Below, piece by piece: positions 15,181 to 22,946 of a stretch of DNA of 42,575 nucleotides (within the stretch, counting starts at the first letter, position 1; every line of letters starts with the position of its first letter). The stretch spans positions 1 to 42,575 of IMG/VR virus record IMGVR_UViG_3300028045_000003. One strand, written 5' to 3'. Source of the DNA: a virus. A program made the position numbers and the translations under genes. The notes under the pieces were generated by a model, which did no database searches, had not been told where the DNA came from, and saw only the letters and a program-made list of their open reading frames with translations.

Positions 15181-16406
15181 TGGCTTTTTTAATTAATCAA
15201 ATTAAAGAACAAAAAATTCTTGAAATGGAAGTTAACCTAGATGATTTTATTAAAGAACATGGTATTTCAGAATCAGCAATGATTCATACTATGATTTTTG
15301 ATAAAGAAGTTTTTGTTAAAGAAGAAGAAGTTAGAGAATATTTAAAACTTCAATACATGTGGGAACCAACTATTGTTGAAGAAGGTGATTCATTTGTTGC
15401 AGGTATTATGAGTGATAGGCAAACTGATCCTGATACTGAAGTAACTGTTGAGCTTAGAAGGGGTGTTATCGCTAAAGCAGGTGATTTAATTCCTATATAC
15501 AGTAGTAGGGAAATGGAATTTAACTCTAAGGGTGCTTATTCCATGGTTAGTAAAATTGATACTGTTAACTTTAATGAAGGGCTTCCACATACAATAGAAA
15601 TTGCAAAAGTTGCAACAGGGTTTCACCCTAGATATGGAAATATAGAAGTAACACAAGATCATTTAGAATCATTCGTGAAGAACTTTGATAGTAAAGTCAT
15701 GGATATAGATTTGGCCGTAAATGAAGATCATCAGAAAAATGAGGCGTTCGGATGGTTTAAAGAAGTGTTTTTATCTTTTGATAAGAAAACTTTATATGGG
15801 CAAATACAATGGAATACAAAAGGTACTCAAGCTTTAAGCGATAAAGATTACCGATATTTCAGTCCTGAATTTAATTTCAATTACACTCATGAGTTAACAG
15901 GCATCGAACATGGCGCAACTCTAACAGGTGGGGCATTAACTAATTACCCATTCTTAAAGATGAACGCTTTGATTGAGCTAAACAATAAAAACCCTAAACA
16001 GGAAGGTAAAAAAGTGGAAACTATTGAACTATCTGTTCACAATACTATGCAAGTTGATCTGAATACTAAGATTAATAATATGCAAGTTGAGTTGAACGCA
16101 AAAACTACTGAAAACAAAAATTTAGCTGAAGAAGTTAAAACATTAAAAGGTACAATTGAATTAAATGCTAAAAAAGTAGTTAATCAAAAACTTTTTGATG
16201 AGGGTAAATGTAATGCAGCACAATTGGAATGTCTAAATAGAGGTGGTGATTCTTATGAATTCGCTTCACTAGCTGACACTATTAATTTAAATGCTAACGG
16301 TGCTGATGGTAACAAAGAAACTACAATTGAGCTAAACTCTAATCAAAAATCAATAGCTGCTAGCCTTGGTTTAACTGATGAAGAATTTAATGTAACACAA
16401 CTGTAA
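15180..16406 (+). CDS. Mu gpI-type prohead protease with C-terminal scaffold (408 aa)
   Basis: Residues about 135-265 match the phage Mu gpI protease family (T-G-F-H-P-R-Y-G, D-L-A-V-N-E-D-H-Q-K-N-E-A-F-G-W, Y-F-S-P-E-F, G-A-T-L-T-G-G-A-L-T-N-Y-P-F). His and Asp/Glu of the E-D-H segment may be catalytic. Residues about 280-340 are a coiled coil suited to scaffolding, followed by an Asn-rich tail. An extra N-terminal region of about 110 residues precedes the usual start and is not recognised. It should cut the scaffold during head maturation. The gene sits directly before decoration and capsid genes. Confidence 0.88.
   Translation: MAFLINQIKEQKILEMEVNLDDFIKEHGISESAMIHTMIFDKEVFVKEEEVREYLKLQYMWEPTIVEEGDSFVAGIMSDRQTDPDTEVTVELRRGVIAKAGDLIPIYSSREMEFNSKGAYSMVSKIDTVNFNEGLPHTIEIAKVATGFHPRYGNIEVTQDHLESFVKNFDSKVMDIDLAVNEDHQKNEAFGWFKEVFLSFDKKTLYGQIQWNTKGTQALSDKDYRYFSPEFNFNYTHELTGIEHGATLTGGALTNYPFLKMNALIELNNKNPKQEGKKVETIELSVHNTMQVDLNTKINNMQVELNAKTTENKNLAEEVKTLKGTIELNAKKVVNQKLFDEGKCNAAQLECLNRGGDSYEFASLADTINLNANGADGNKETTIELNSNQKSIAASLGLTDEEFNVTQL
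16014..16406 (+). CDS. Candidate nested scaffold protein from internal GTG (130 aa)
   Basis: In frame with the protease, GTG 16014 is preceded by AGGAAGGT at about 7 nt, the best ribosome site inside the gene. The product would be only the coiled coil (V-E-T-I-E-L-S onwards) and the tail. Mu gpI/gpZ and lambda C/Nu3 are known to make a scaffold from an internal start of the protease gene. This is inferred from position and ribosome site; the Lys/Gly codons could make an AGGAAGGT by chance. Confidence 0.45.
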   Translation: METIELSVHNTMQVDLNTKINNMQVELNAKTTENKNLAEEVKTLKGTIELNAKKVVNQKLFDEGKCNAAQLECLNRGGDSYEFASLADTINLNANGADGNKETTIELNSNQKSIAASLGLTDEEFNVTQL

Positions 16407-16424
16407 TTAAGGAAAGGTGATAAT

Positions 16425-16841
16425 ATGACTGCTTTAACAAAAGGTATAGATAGAGAAGGGAAGAATTCAAAACTTCCTGCGTATGGCGTAGAGGCTAATG
16501 CAATAATTTTTAGAGGTGCAATGACTATGATTAATCCCGCAGGATTTCTTGTACGTTGTTCACAAATTGCAGGTTCAGTATTTGCAGGGATTGCAAGAAC
16601 TGAAGTTGATGCAACTGGTTTAGTTGCGGGTGAGTGTAAAGCTGAAGTTGAATCTATGGATGCTTTTTATGTTAACATTGCTGCCGCTGTTCAAGGAAAT
16701 GTTGGTGCTAAAGTTTGGGCTTTAGACGATAACACTGTTGAACTTGCACAGACTGCAAATAGTGTTTTGGTTGGTAGAATTATAGAAGTTGTTTCAGCTA
16801 CTAAAGTTCTTGTTAAACCTGATTCACTTTTAACTAAATAA
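16425..16841 (+). CDS. Head decoration / capsid cement-like protein (138 aa)
   Basis: The length, a position directly before the major capsid gene, and a beta-rich, Ala/Val-rich sequence (V-F-A-G-I-A-R-T-E-V-D-A, G-N-V-G-A-K-V-W-A) fit small decoration proteins of the DUF2190 or related type. It has no predicted membrane or coiled-coil part. An AAGGAAAGG ribosome site precedes the ATG. It should sit on the outer capsid surface. Confidence 0.7.
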   Translation: MTALTKGIDREGKNSKLPAYGVEANAIIFRGAMTMINPAGFLVRCSQIAGSVFAGIARTEVDATGLVAGECKAEVESMDAFYVNIAAAVQGNVGAKVWALDDNTVELAQTANSVLVGRIIEVVSATKVLVKPDSLLTK

Positions 16842-16856
16842 TTTAAGGAGTATTAA

Positions 16857-17765
16857 ATGAGCGCAGGTGAAAAATTTAATTATACTACCATTGGTAGAGG
16901 CTTAAAAGCTGCCTTTGTAAAAGCTTATGATAATGGTGAAGATCCAAGTGATGTAATGCAATTCATTATGGAAACTACATCAACTGGCCGTGATGAAGAA
17001 TACGGTTGGCTTGGTAACTCTCCAAAAATGAGAGAATGGATTGGGGATAGAAAATTATCTAAACTTAATTCTTTTGATTATAAGCTTAAGAACAAAGATT
17101 ATGAAGCAACTCTAGATGTTAAAGTAAATGACATTGAAGATGATAGATTAGGGAACTATAAAACAAGAATTAATGATTTAGCTACTCAAGCTAGATTACA
17201 CCCTAGAGATTTATTTTTTGAAGCTCTATTAGCAGGTGAAACGGAACTTTGTTATGATGGTTCACCATTCTTTTCAGCATCACATCAAGATTCTGAAGCT
17301 TCAGGTGTACAATCAAACATCTATACTTCAACAGGTACTACTCTAGCTCAAATCAAAGCTGATTTAGTTGGCGTTAGTGCTGAAATGAAATGTTTATTAG
17401 ATGATCTTGGTAAACCATTTGATGTTTCAAAAATTACAATTGGTATTATTTGCCATCCTGATCTTGAAAATCAATTTGATGAGTTAAACACTCTAGCACA
17501 AATTAATAACTCAAGTAACTCGATGAAAGGTAAAATCAGCACAATTGTTACATCATGTGAGATTGCACCCGCTGAATGGTATTTTTCTAACATCAAAGCA
17601 AACGGTGTTAAACCAATCATTAGGCAAGTACGTCAAAAAGCTAAATTCGGTTCACTAGAAGCTAACAGCGAAAACGGTTTCATGAGAAAAATTTATTATT
17701 ATGGGATTGATTCACGTGAAGTATTTGGTTATGGATTGTGGCAAAGAATGTTTTTAGTTAAATAG
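16857..17765 (+). CDS. Major capsid protein, Mu gpT type (302 aa)
   Basis: Length and pattern match the Mu gpT capsid family: an N-terminal G-L-K-A-A-F, then S-T-G-R-D-E-E-Y-G-W-L-G, D-D-R-L-G-N-Y, L-A-T-Q-A-R-L-H-P-R-D-L, C-Y-D-G-S-P-F-F-S-A-S-H, and a C-terminal Y-Y-Y-G-I-D-S-R-E-V-F-G-Y-G-L-W-Q. An AAGGAG ribosome site is present. A hairpin terminator follows immediately, which may keep capsid mRNA more abundant than downstream genes. Confidence 0.93.
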   Translation: MSAGEKFNYTTIGRGLKAAFVKAYDNGEDPSDVMQFIMETTSTGRDEEYGWLGNSPKMREWIGDRKLSKLNSFDYKLKNKDYEATLDVKVNDIEDDRLGNYKTRINDLATQARLHPRDLFFEALLAGETELCYDGSPFFSASHQDSEASGVQSNIYTSTGTTLAQIKADLVGVSAEMKCLLDDLGKPFDVSKITIGIICHPDLENQFDELNTLAQINNSSNSMKGKISTIVTSCEIAPAEWYFSNIKANGVKPIIRQVRQKAKFGSLEANSENGFMRKIYYYGIDSREVFGYGLWQRMFLVK

Positions 17766-17775
17766 TACTAATACC

Positions 17776-17798
17776 CCCTCCCTTAATTGGGAGGGTTT
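17776..17798 (+). terminator. Hairpin after the capsid gene, likely partial terminator
   Basis: CCCTCCC (17776-17782) pairs with GGGAGGG (17789-17795) around TTAATT, followed by only TTT. The stem is all G-C except one A-T pair. With so short a T run it probably attenuates rather than stops transcription. Confidence 0.6.
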
Positions 17799-17815
17799 AA
17801 CTTATGGAGCTAATC

Positions 17816-18229
17816 GTGGCAAAAAAAGAAAAAATGAAAAAAGTATTTTTAAAGCAAAAAAGAGCGCATGCGGCAGGTTTTAGACTTGGTAGGCATTTGA
17901 TTACTTTAGGTGCTGCAAAAGAATATGAGCTAAATGAAGCTGAATTAAAAGAGCTAAAAGGCAAAGGCCCTCAAGCTTGGATTAAAGAAGTTACACAAGC
18001 TCAATTAGATGCAATGCCATCATCAAATAAAGAAAACAAAGAAATGCAAGATTTGAAAAAGAAGCTTGTAGATCGAGTTGAATTAAATGGTGAAGAATCG
18101 TTAGAAGATTTAAAAGCAATTGTTGAAGATGTTGAAATGTATGATGCACTAGTTTTAGCTGCAAAAGAAAAAGGGCTTGAGGTTTCAGGTGAAGAATCTA
18201 TTGAAGATTTAGAGGCATTGCTAAAATAA
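17816..18229 (+). CDS. HI1506/Mu gp35-like head protein (137 aa, GTG start)
   Basis: The section A-A-G-F-R-L-G-R-H-L, then Y-E-L-N-E-A-E-L-K-E-L-K-G-K-G-P-Q-A-W-I, resembles the small proteins next to capsid genes in Mu-like prophages. The C-terminal half is an acidic helical extension with a repeated G-E-E-S-x-E-D-L-x-A unit. GTG 17816 has GGAG 6 nt upstream, and that GGAG overlaps the alternative ATG 17804, so GTG is preferred. Its exact role at the head-tail joint is not established. Confidence 0.65.
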   Translation: MAKKEKMKKVFLKQKRAHAAGFRLGRHLITLGAAKEYELNEAELKELKGKGPQAWIKEVTQAQLDAMPSSNKENKEMQDLKKKLVDRVELNGEESLEDLKAIVEDVEMYDALVLAAKEKGLEVSGEESIEDLEALLK

Positions 18230-18255
18230 AAATTATAAAAAGGTAGGAAGCATCA

Positions 18256-18507
18256 ATGGATTTAATCAACACTACAGGGCTTTATGAATCTGTTGCAAAA
18301 AATCTTCCTGAAGAAAAAAGGGATAGATTACGTGTAGCGGGTAAAGACCTTTCAATCGGTGTTGACTATGATCGTATTGATGCAACTTATCCTACAACAT
18401 CAAGTGAACAATACGTTTATTCAAAAAACGCTATAAACGTTTTAACTATAAAAGTTACCTACATTACAGCGGCTAAAAAAGACCTTCTAAGCGTAGAGGT
18501 AATTTAA
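18256..18507 (+). CDS. Hypothetical late protein (83 aa)
   Basis: I do not recognise this protein. It is a small soluble chain with strand-like segments (I-N-V-L-T-I-K-V-T-Y-I-T) near the end. AAAAAGGTAGG precedes the ATG. Its stop and the next start overlap (TAATG). It opens a block of genes not normally found between Mu-type gp35 and gp36 homologues. Confidence 0.65.
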   Translation: MDLINTTGLYESVAKNLPEEKRDRLRVAGKDLSIGVDYDRIDATYPTTSSEQYVYSKNAINVLTIKVTYITAAKKDLLSVEVI

Positions 18508-18791
18508 TGAGTTATAAGTTTAACCCCATATCAGGAACGTTAGATTATTTTGAATCATCAACTGCAATGGGTATGGATTTTTATAAACACAATAAAATTG
18601 TTGATTCATCTTTTTTGATTTCTAAAACAATAACATTATCAACCACACCTTTACTAGATAGTGAATTTGCGTTTTTAAATGGGCTTCTTTTGCCAGATGA
18701 TTGTTACACTGTACTTGGTGCAGTAATTACTTTTGAACCTACTTTACCGTTTAAAGTGGGACATATAATTAACATAAGATATGCAGCTTAA
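18507..18791 (+). CDS. Small fibre/decoration-type structural protein (94 aa)
   Basis: The opening S-Y-K-F-N-P-I-S-G-T-L-D-Y-F is the F-N-P-x-T/S-G-x-L-D motif found at the N-terminus of many phage fibre subunits. The rest is short strands (L-N-G-L-L-L-P-D-D-C-Y-T-V, I-T-F-E-P) ending I-N-I-R-Y. This C-terminal arrangement recurs in the 307-aa protein downstream (Y-W-N-G-L-R-A-D, Y-K-Y). A virion surface role is inferred. Confidence 0.6.
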   Translation: MSYKFNPISGTLDYFESSTAMGMDFYKHNKIVDSSFLISKTITLSTTPLLDSEFAFLNGLLLPDDCYTVLGAVITFEPTLPFKVGHIINIRYAA

Positions 18792-18817
18792 AAGCTGCAA
18801 TTCATGGAGAATGTAAA

Positions 18818-19741
18818 ATGGCAATTCAACAAATAGATTTAGAAGTACAATCACAGGATTTAACCCTAACCAAAGCAAAATTAAAAGCAAACTTTTTAGA
18901 AGGTGCTAATCTAGATTTAACAGGTGGAAATAATGATGCCACGTTAACAGGGTTAGCTAATGGTGTTGCTAATGATGATGCTGTTAATAAAGGGCAAATG
19001 GATGCAGCAATAGCAGCGGGTGTTGTTGGAGGCATGACATATAAGGGAACTATTGATGCATCAGTTGCAGCGGGTACAGCATTAGATGGTGCTGTTGCAG
19101 GTGATTTTTATTATGTATCAGTAGCGGGAATATTAGATGGTATTTCCTATAATATTGGTGATCATTTAGTTGTAAACACTGATATTACAGATTTCAGTGT
19201 TGATGGTGCAGGTAAAATTGATATTATTGATAATACTGAATCAAGTGATATTCTTAGAACTTCAGATGTTGTTAATGATTTAACAACAGGTGGTACTACT
19301 GTTCCATTATCAGCACAGCAAGGGGTTGTGCTTAAAGGTTTAGCTGATAACCTTCAAACTGAAGTTGATGCAATTGAAGCGGGTGCAGGGCTTAATACTG
19401 ATGGTACATATGCCACGCCTTCAGGCACTAATTATATTGATGCCTCAACATCATTAGCAAATGCTGATGCATTGTTAGATGCTCAAATAAAAGTTAACGC
19501 TGATGCATTGGCAGCACTTCCAACTGATGTTTATAATGAAAAACCTGCAACAACTGTTGGAAATCCTGTATTGGCAGCATTAGCAAACATTCCTGTAACT
19601 GATGTTAGGGTATACTGGAATGGTTTAAGAGCTGATGAAGGCGCAGGAAATGACTATACTGTTAACCTCACAACAGGGGTAATAACAATGGCAAGTAACA
19701 TGAAAATTAAAGATAAAATTCAAGTAGATTACAAGTACTAA
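18818..19741 (+). CDS. Fibre/decoration-like structural protein (307 aa)
   Basis: It contains L-T-G-L-A-N-G-V-A-N-D-D-A-V-N-K-G-Q-M-D, a motif common in trimeric tail and head fibres. An Ala/Asp/Gly-rich middle shows heptad-like segments (N-L-Q-T-E-V-D-A-I), and the C-terminal beta part carries W-N-G-L-R and I-K-D-K-I-Q-V-D-Y. Its place two genes after the gp35-like protein, far from the tail tip genes, hints at capsid or neck attachment. A palindromic hairpin follows its stop. Confidence 0.68.
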   Translation: MAIQQIDLEVQSQDLTLTKAKLKANFLEGANLDLTGGNNDATLTGLANGVANDDAVNKGQMDAAIAAGVVGGMTYKGTIDASVAAGTALDGAVAGDFYYVSVAGILDGISYNIGDHLVVNTDITDFSVDGAGKIDIIDNTESSDILRTSDVVNDLTTGGTTVPLSAQQGVVLKGLADNLQTEVDAIEAGAGLNTDGTYATPSGTNYIDASTSLANADALLDAQIKVNADALAALPTDVYNEKPATTVGNPVLAALANIPVTDVRVYWNGLRADEGAGNDYTVNLTTGVITMASNMKIKDKIQVDYKY

Positions 19742-19747
19742 AGTTTA

Positions 19748-19771
19748 GTGTGGGGGAAATTTCCCCCACAC
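19748..19771 (+). terminator. 24-bp perfect palindrome between fibre-like genes
   Basis: GTGTGGGGGAAA (19748-19759) and TTTCCCCCACAC (19760-19771) pair completely. CTTTTAAAGG follows, giving at most a weak T run. The stem is among the strongest in the window. It may be a partial terminator or an mRNA end-protection signal; it also supports a change in expression level within the block. Confidence 0.5.
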
Positions 19772-19787
19772 CTTTTAAAGGTGTAAA

Positions 19788-20126
19788 ATGAGTAGAAATC
19801 AAATTGATGGTGATCAAGTACAAGATGAAACACTAACAGGTAATGATATTCTTGATGCTTCAGTTAAACGTGTTGATTTAGAAAACTATTCATTTGCTAC
19901 TTTAGATGATGTTACCCTAGTTGCCGCTTCTCATGATGATTTAATTTCATTTGATAGTAGTATAGGTAAATTTATAAATAAAAAAAGTTATGATTTAAAT
20001 TTTTTTTATAAGCGCACATTTAGTTCAGTTGAAGATATAATAATTCCAGTTGATAAAGTTTTACAAATGCATTCACCTATATTTGATGGTGAATTATACA
20101 TTGATGGTGAGGTTTACATATTATGA
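19788..20126 (+). CDS. Small structural protein, fibre family (112 aa)
   Basis: The start S-R-N-Q-I-D-G-D-Q-V-Q-D-E-T-L-T-G-N-D-I-L-D-A-S-V is an N-terminal motif common to short fibre proteins. The remainder is acidic and strand-rich, ending with a repeated D-G-E-L-Y-I-D-G-E-V-Y-I. AAAGGTG precedes the ATG. It overlaps the collagen-like gene by 4 nt. Confidence 0.6.
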   Translation: MSRNQIDGDQVQDETLTGNDILDASVKRVDLENYSFATLDDVTLVAASHDDLISFDSSIGKFINKKSYDLNFFYKRTFSSVEDIIIPVDKVLQMHSPIFDGELYIDGEVYIL

Positions 20127-20755
20127 GTGATGGCACATTAAATTTTCCTAAAAGAATTACACCCCCTGCTACACCTGCGATTAATAGATATAAAATATAT
20201 GTTGATGGCACTGATGATGAAGTTAAATACATTGATGATCTTGGAGTTATTAGAACTTTTAAAGGTATTCAGGGTATTCAGGGCAATGATGGTGTTGATG
20301 GTGTTGATGGTGTTGATGGGGCGCAGGGTGTTCAAGGTATCCAAGGTATTCAGGGTATTCAAGGCCCTCAAGGTGCTATGACAGTTGAAGCACTTATTAG
20401 TGAAACGGCATTAGTAACACTTCCAAACACTGCTACAAAAACAATAGTTTATTCTGATCCAATAACAATAACTTCAACAGGTGCATGTTATTTGGATATA
20501 TCATTAGCAATAAAGCCACATAATGCTTCTAATGATATGGAATTTGATTTGCAGTTTGATGGCGTAACTTTATCACCTACATATGCTGAAGAACATAAAG
20601 ATATAAGTGCCGCTCAATCAATGTGGCGTTCACAATGTATTGATTTGGGAATTGTTACAGCGGGAACCTATAATTTAGATTTAAGATTTTCAAAAGAAGT
20701 TACAGGTGGAACTGCAAAACTTAAAAACTATACTGCTAAAGTAGTGAGGTACTAG
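20123..20755 (+). CDS. Collagen-like fibre with C-terminal beta domain (210 aa)
   Basis: Residues 1-47 are a short anchor (F-P-K-R-I-T-P-P-A-T-P, Y-V-D-G-T-D-D-E). They are followed by 12 Gly-x-y triplets (G-I-Q, G-N-D, G-V-D, G-A-Q, G-P-Q), predicting a trimeric collagen stalk of about 10 nm. The C-terminal 130 residues look like a jelly-roll head (TNF/C1q-like by pattern only). It is probably a virion surface fibre, maybe on the capsid because of its place in the head module. The repeat is 9-bp periodic and could change length. Confidence 0.75.
   Translation: MSDGTLNFPKRITPPATPAINRYKIYVDGTDDEVKYIDDLGVIRTFKGIQGIQGNDGVDGVDGVDGAQGVQGIQGIQGIQGPQGAMTVEALISETALVTLPNTATKTIVYSDPITITSTGACYLDISLAIKPHNASNDMEFDLQFDGVTLSPTYAEEHKDISAAQSMWRSQCIDLGIVTAGTYNLDLRFSKEVTGGTAKLKNYTAKVVRY
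20264..20371 (+). repeat. 9-bp periodic collagen-encoding repeat
   Basis: Twelve consecutive Gly-x-y codon triplets are encoded here. The GATGGTGTT unit is present three times in succession. Such repeats can expand or contract by slippage. Confidence 0.8.
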
Positions 20756-20756
20756 A

Positions 20757-21644
20757 ATGTTTATTAATAAAGTTAAAACTATATTGGATTTAAATAAATT
20801 TCAAGATGATGTTAAAGAAGCATTTGTAAAAGTTGAAGGTGTAATTTTATTTGGTGTTGATGATTTAAGGTTTACACTAACTGAAGCCTTAACAGTGCAG
20901 GAAGATATTGATTTAGATGCTTTAATAGTTTCTTTTGTTGATTCTGATCCTGAACAATCAATTCCTAAAATTTATGACATTGTAAAAGCAGAAATTAGGC
21001 ATAAGCATTATCATAATATTAATTATAAAAAAGAATTGATAAGTGCACTAATACCTAAAAGAACAGTTACTAGAGGTGAAGTAACTAAAGTTGATTGGTA
21101 CAGGGCTTTAGATGTTAACATGGTTCCAACAGATAAAATTTTATCTGTTGATATTGCTTACTCTAGGGATGCAACAGGGTTTGCTACTTCTAGAGTAACC
21201 ACACGTACATGGATTAATAGGGATGAAACATTAAATACAGATACTAAAACCACTTATAAATACTACTTTATAAATTCTTCAGATATGATTGATGAAGGGT
21301 TAAAAAGAAGAAAACTTTTAGTTAACTCAATTCAAATCCCAACCCTTAATTTTATGATGGAAGTGCTTATGCCTCTAGGCTATACACAAGCCGCTATTGT
21401 ATTATTAGGGCGTGCATTTATGGATGATTATGATGGTGATTTTAACAGGTTTGTTCAAAACTCATCAACTATAACTGATCCCGCTGATCCTAATGTTGGA
21501 AGAAAATCAATAATAGTTGAAATAGAAAATAATGATTCTGTTGGAAGAAATAAAGATTATAATCTATGGTTGGATAAAGCCCCTGCATCAATTGGTGGGC
21601 AAACAACTATTAGGCAATACTTTATAAATGAATTTAGTATTTAA
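20757..21644 (+). CDS. Large hypothetical late protein in fibre block (295 aa)
   Basis: I do not recognise this protein. It has a helical N-terminus, a central K-R-T-V-T-R-G-E-V-T-K-V-D-W-Y-R segment and a long strand-rich region. It is soluble, without repeats or signal peptide. It follows the collagen-like gene by one base, so it may attach or modify the fibres, or be another virion protein. No enzymatic motif stands out. Confidence 0.65.
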   Translation: MFINKVKTILDLNKFQDDVKEAFVKVEGVILFGVDDLRFTLTEALTVQEDIDLDALIVSFVDSDPEQSIPKIYDIVKAEIRHKHYHNINYKKELISALIPKRTVTRGEVTKVDWYRALDVNMVPTDKILSVDIAYSRDATGFATSRVTTRTWINRDETLNTDTKTTYKYYFINSSDMIDEGLKRRKLLVNSIQIPTLNFMMEVLMPLGYTQAAIVLLGRAFMDDYDGDFNRFVQNSSTITDPADPNVGRKSIIVEIENNDSVGRNKDYNLWLDKAPASIGGQTTIRQYFINEFSI

Positions 21645-21655
21645 AAGGTAGTTTG

Positions 21656-22261
21656 ATGATTAAATTTTATGATTTTATTTTAACAGCTATTACCCCCTTT
21701 GTTATTGTATGGGGGAAAATTCATTGGCCATTTACTCACAAGAAAATTTCAGGTGCTGATTATTATAAGTGGCGTGATTCAATAGAAGTTGGAACTGTAT
21801 TATTATCAAAAGTCAATGGAGAATTTTCAAATATAATTAACCCAACTGAACTTAAACACGCAGGTATTTACGTTGGAAATATGGGGAGTGGTGAAATATA
21901 TTATGTCCTTGAAGCTGTTGGAAGGGGGGTTGTATTAACTGATCTGGTAACGTTTATCACAACAAAGGATATTTTAGTAGGGTGTAAACCAAAGTTCATT
22001 AGAGAAGATTCTGATGGCTTTATTTATGCCATTCATGAATACGCTAGAAAAGTAAAAGGTTCACCATATGATTACTTATTCAATAGTGATGGCAAAGCAT
22101 TTTACTGCTTTGAGTTAGCAGCAATGTGTTTAAAAAGCGTTTATTCTGAAATACAATTTAAGTGTATAGAAATTGTAAAAAGTAAAAAAATCTATTCTGA
22201 AGAAACATTTTTAGATACAGATTTTTTTGAAATTATATTTGATTCTAGGAAGGTAAAATGA
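21656..22261 (+). CDS. Permuted NlpC/P60-like (YiiX-type) cysteine peptidase/amidase (201 aa)
   Basis: The order of motifs is His first: K-H-A-G-I-Y-V-G (His68), then V-L-E-A-V-G-R-G-V (Glu86), and A-F-Y-C-F-E-L-A (Cys151). This is the circularly permuted papain-like layout of the YiiX/YaeF group. It may cut peptidoglycan peptides during entry, or act on an acylated substrate. An N-terminal hydrophobic stretch (about 8-20) may tether it. ATG 21656 follows AAAAGG by 8 nt. It is separated from the zinc amidase at 35510, so the phage has two wall-directed candidates. Confidence 0.72.
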   Translation: MIKFYDFILTAITPFVIVWGKIHWPFTHKKISGADYYKWRDSIEVGTVLLSKVNGEFSNIINPTELKHAGIYVGNMGSGEIYYVLEAVGRGVVLTDLVTFITTKDILVGCKPKFIREDSDGFIYAIHEYARKVKGSPYDYLFNSDGKAFYCFELAAMCLKSVYSEIQFKCIEIVKSKKIYSEETFLDTDFFEIIFDSRKVK

Positions 22262-22488
22262 AAATAGAAATGATGCTAATGATAATTGGTTCATTTGGAA
22301 CACTTGCTTTATCTATAAACGCATTTTTTTTAAGAGGGATTTATTTAGATTTAAATGCTGTAAAAATAAAATTAGTTGAAATATCAACTAGGGGTGAAGC
22401 AAAAGAGAGAAGAATTGAAGAACTAGAAAAGAATCAAAAAGAAATTTTTGATAGATTGAATATAATTGAACGTGAGGTTTTAAAATGA
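22258..22488 (+). CDS. N-terminal membrane anchor plus coiled coil (76 aa)
   Basis: One hydrophobic helix covers about residues 4-26 and a charged coiled coil (E-R-R-I-E-E-L-E-K-N-Q-K-E-I) the rest. The layout is like an inner-membrane spanin or a small holin-associated protein. It overlaps the permuted NlpC/P60 gene by 4 nt, so the pair may work together at the membrane. This is inferred from topology alone. Confidence 0.62.
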   Translation: MKIEMMLMIIGSFGTLALSINAFFLRGIYLDLNAVKIKLVEISTRGEAKERRIEELEKNQKEIFDRLNIIEREVLK

Positions 22489-22943
22489 GTTATGCAACTA
22501 AAGATGAAGTTAAATCAATGTTTAGAGATTTTGCCGATAATTCACAAGCCGCTGTTAATGATACTGATTTAGATTTATTTCTAACAAATTCAACAGCAAT
22601 AATTGATTCTAAAATAGGAACTCTTTACACTTTACCAATTACTGAAATAGATAACCCATTATCATTTGCCATTTTAAAGCAACTACAAATGTTTAAAGTA
22701 GCTTGTATTGTGGATGATATTTTAAATTCATATGGTGAAGCTGATAAAAAACCTACATGGTGCTCTAAAGCTAAAAAGCTTATGACTGAACTAGTACCAG
22801 AAAAGAAAAATAATTGTGCTCAATGTGAACCAACAATGAAGCTACCTGATGCAACTTATTTAGGTACTAGCATACAACAGGGCAGGATTAGAATTAGCGC
22901 AACAACAGGCACTACATTTAAAAAGGGTGTAAACAACTGGTAA
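22485..22943 (+). CDS. Mu gp36-like head-tail connector (152 aa)
   Basis: The start S-Y-A-T-K-D-E-V-K-S-M-F, followed by N-D-T-D-L-D-L-F-L-x-x-S-x-A-I-I-D-S-K-I and a helical bundle, matches the DUF1320 (gp36) connector family. It should join the portal vertex to the tail. In Mu-like phages it directly follows the gp35-type gene; here 4.2 kb of other genes separate them. Confidence 0.82.
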   Translation: MSYATKDEVKSMFRDFADNSQAAVNDTDLDLFLTNSTAIIDSKIGTLYTLPITEIDNPLSFAILKQLQMFKVACIVDDILNSYGEADKKPTWCSKAKKLMTELVPEKKNNCAQCEPTMKLPDATYLGTSIQQGRIRISATTGTTFKKGVNNW

Positions 22944-22946
22944 ATT

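Noticed and set aside
20264-20371. Regular repeat that could suggest a CRISPR array or minisatellite
   Set aside because: The 9-bp period encodes Gly-x-y triplets in frame; there are no spacers.
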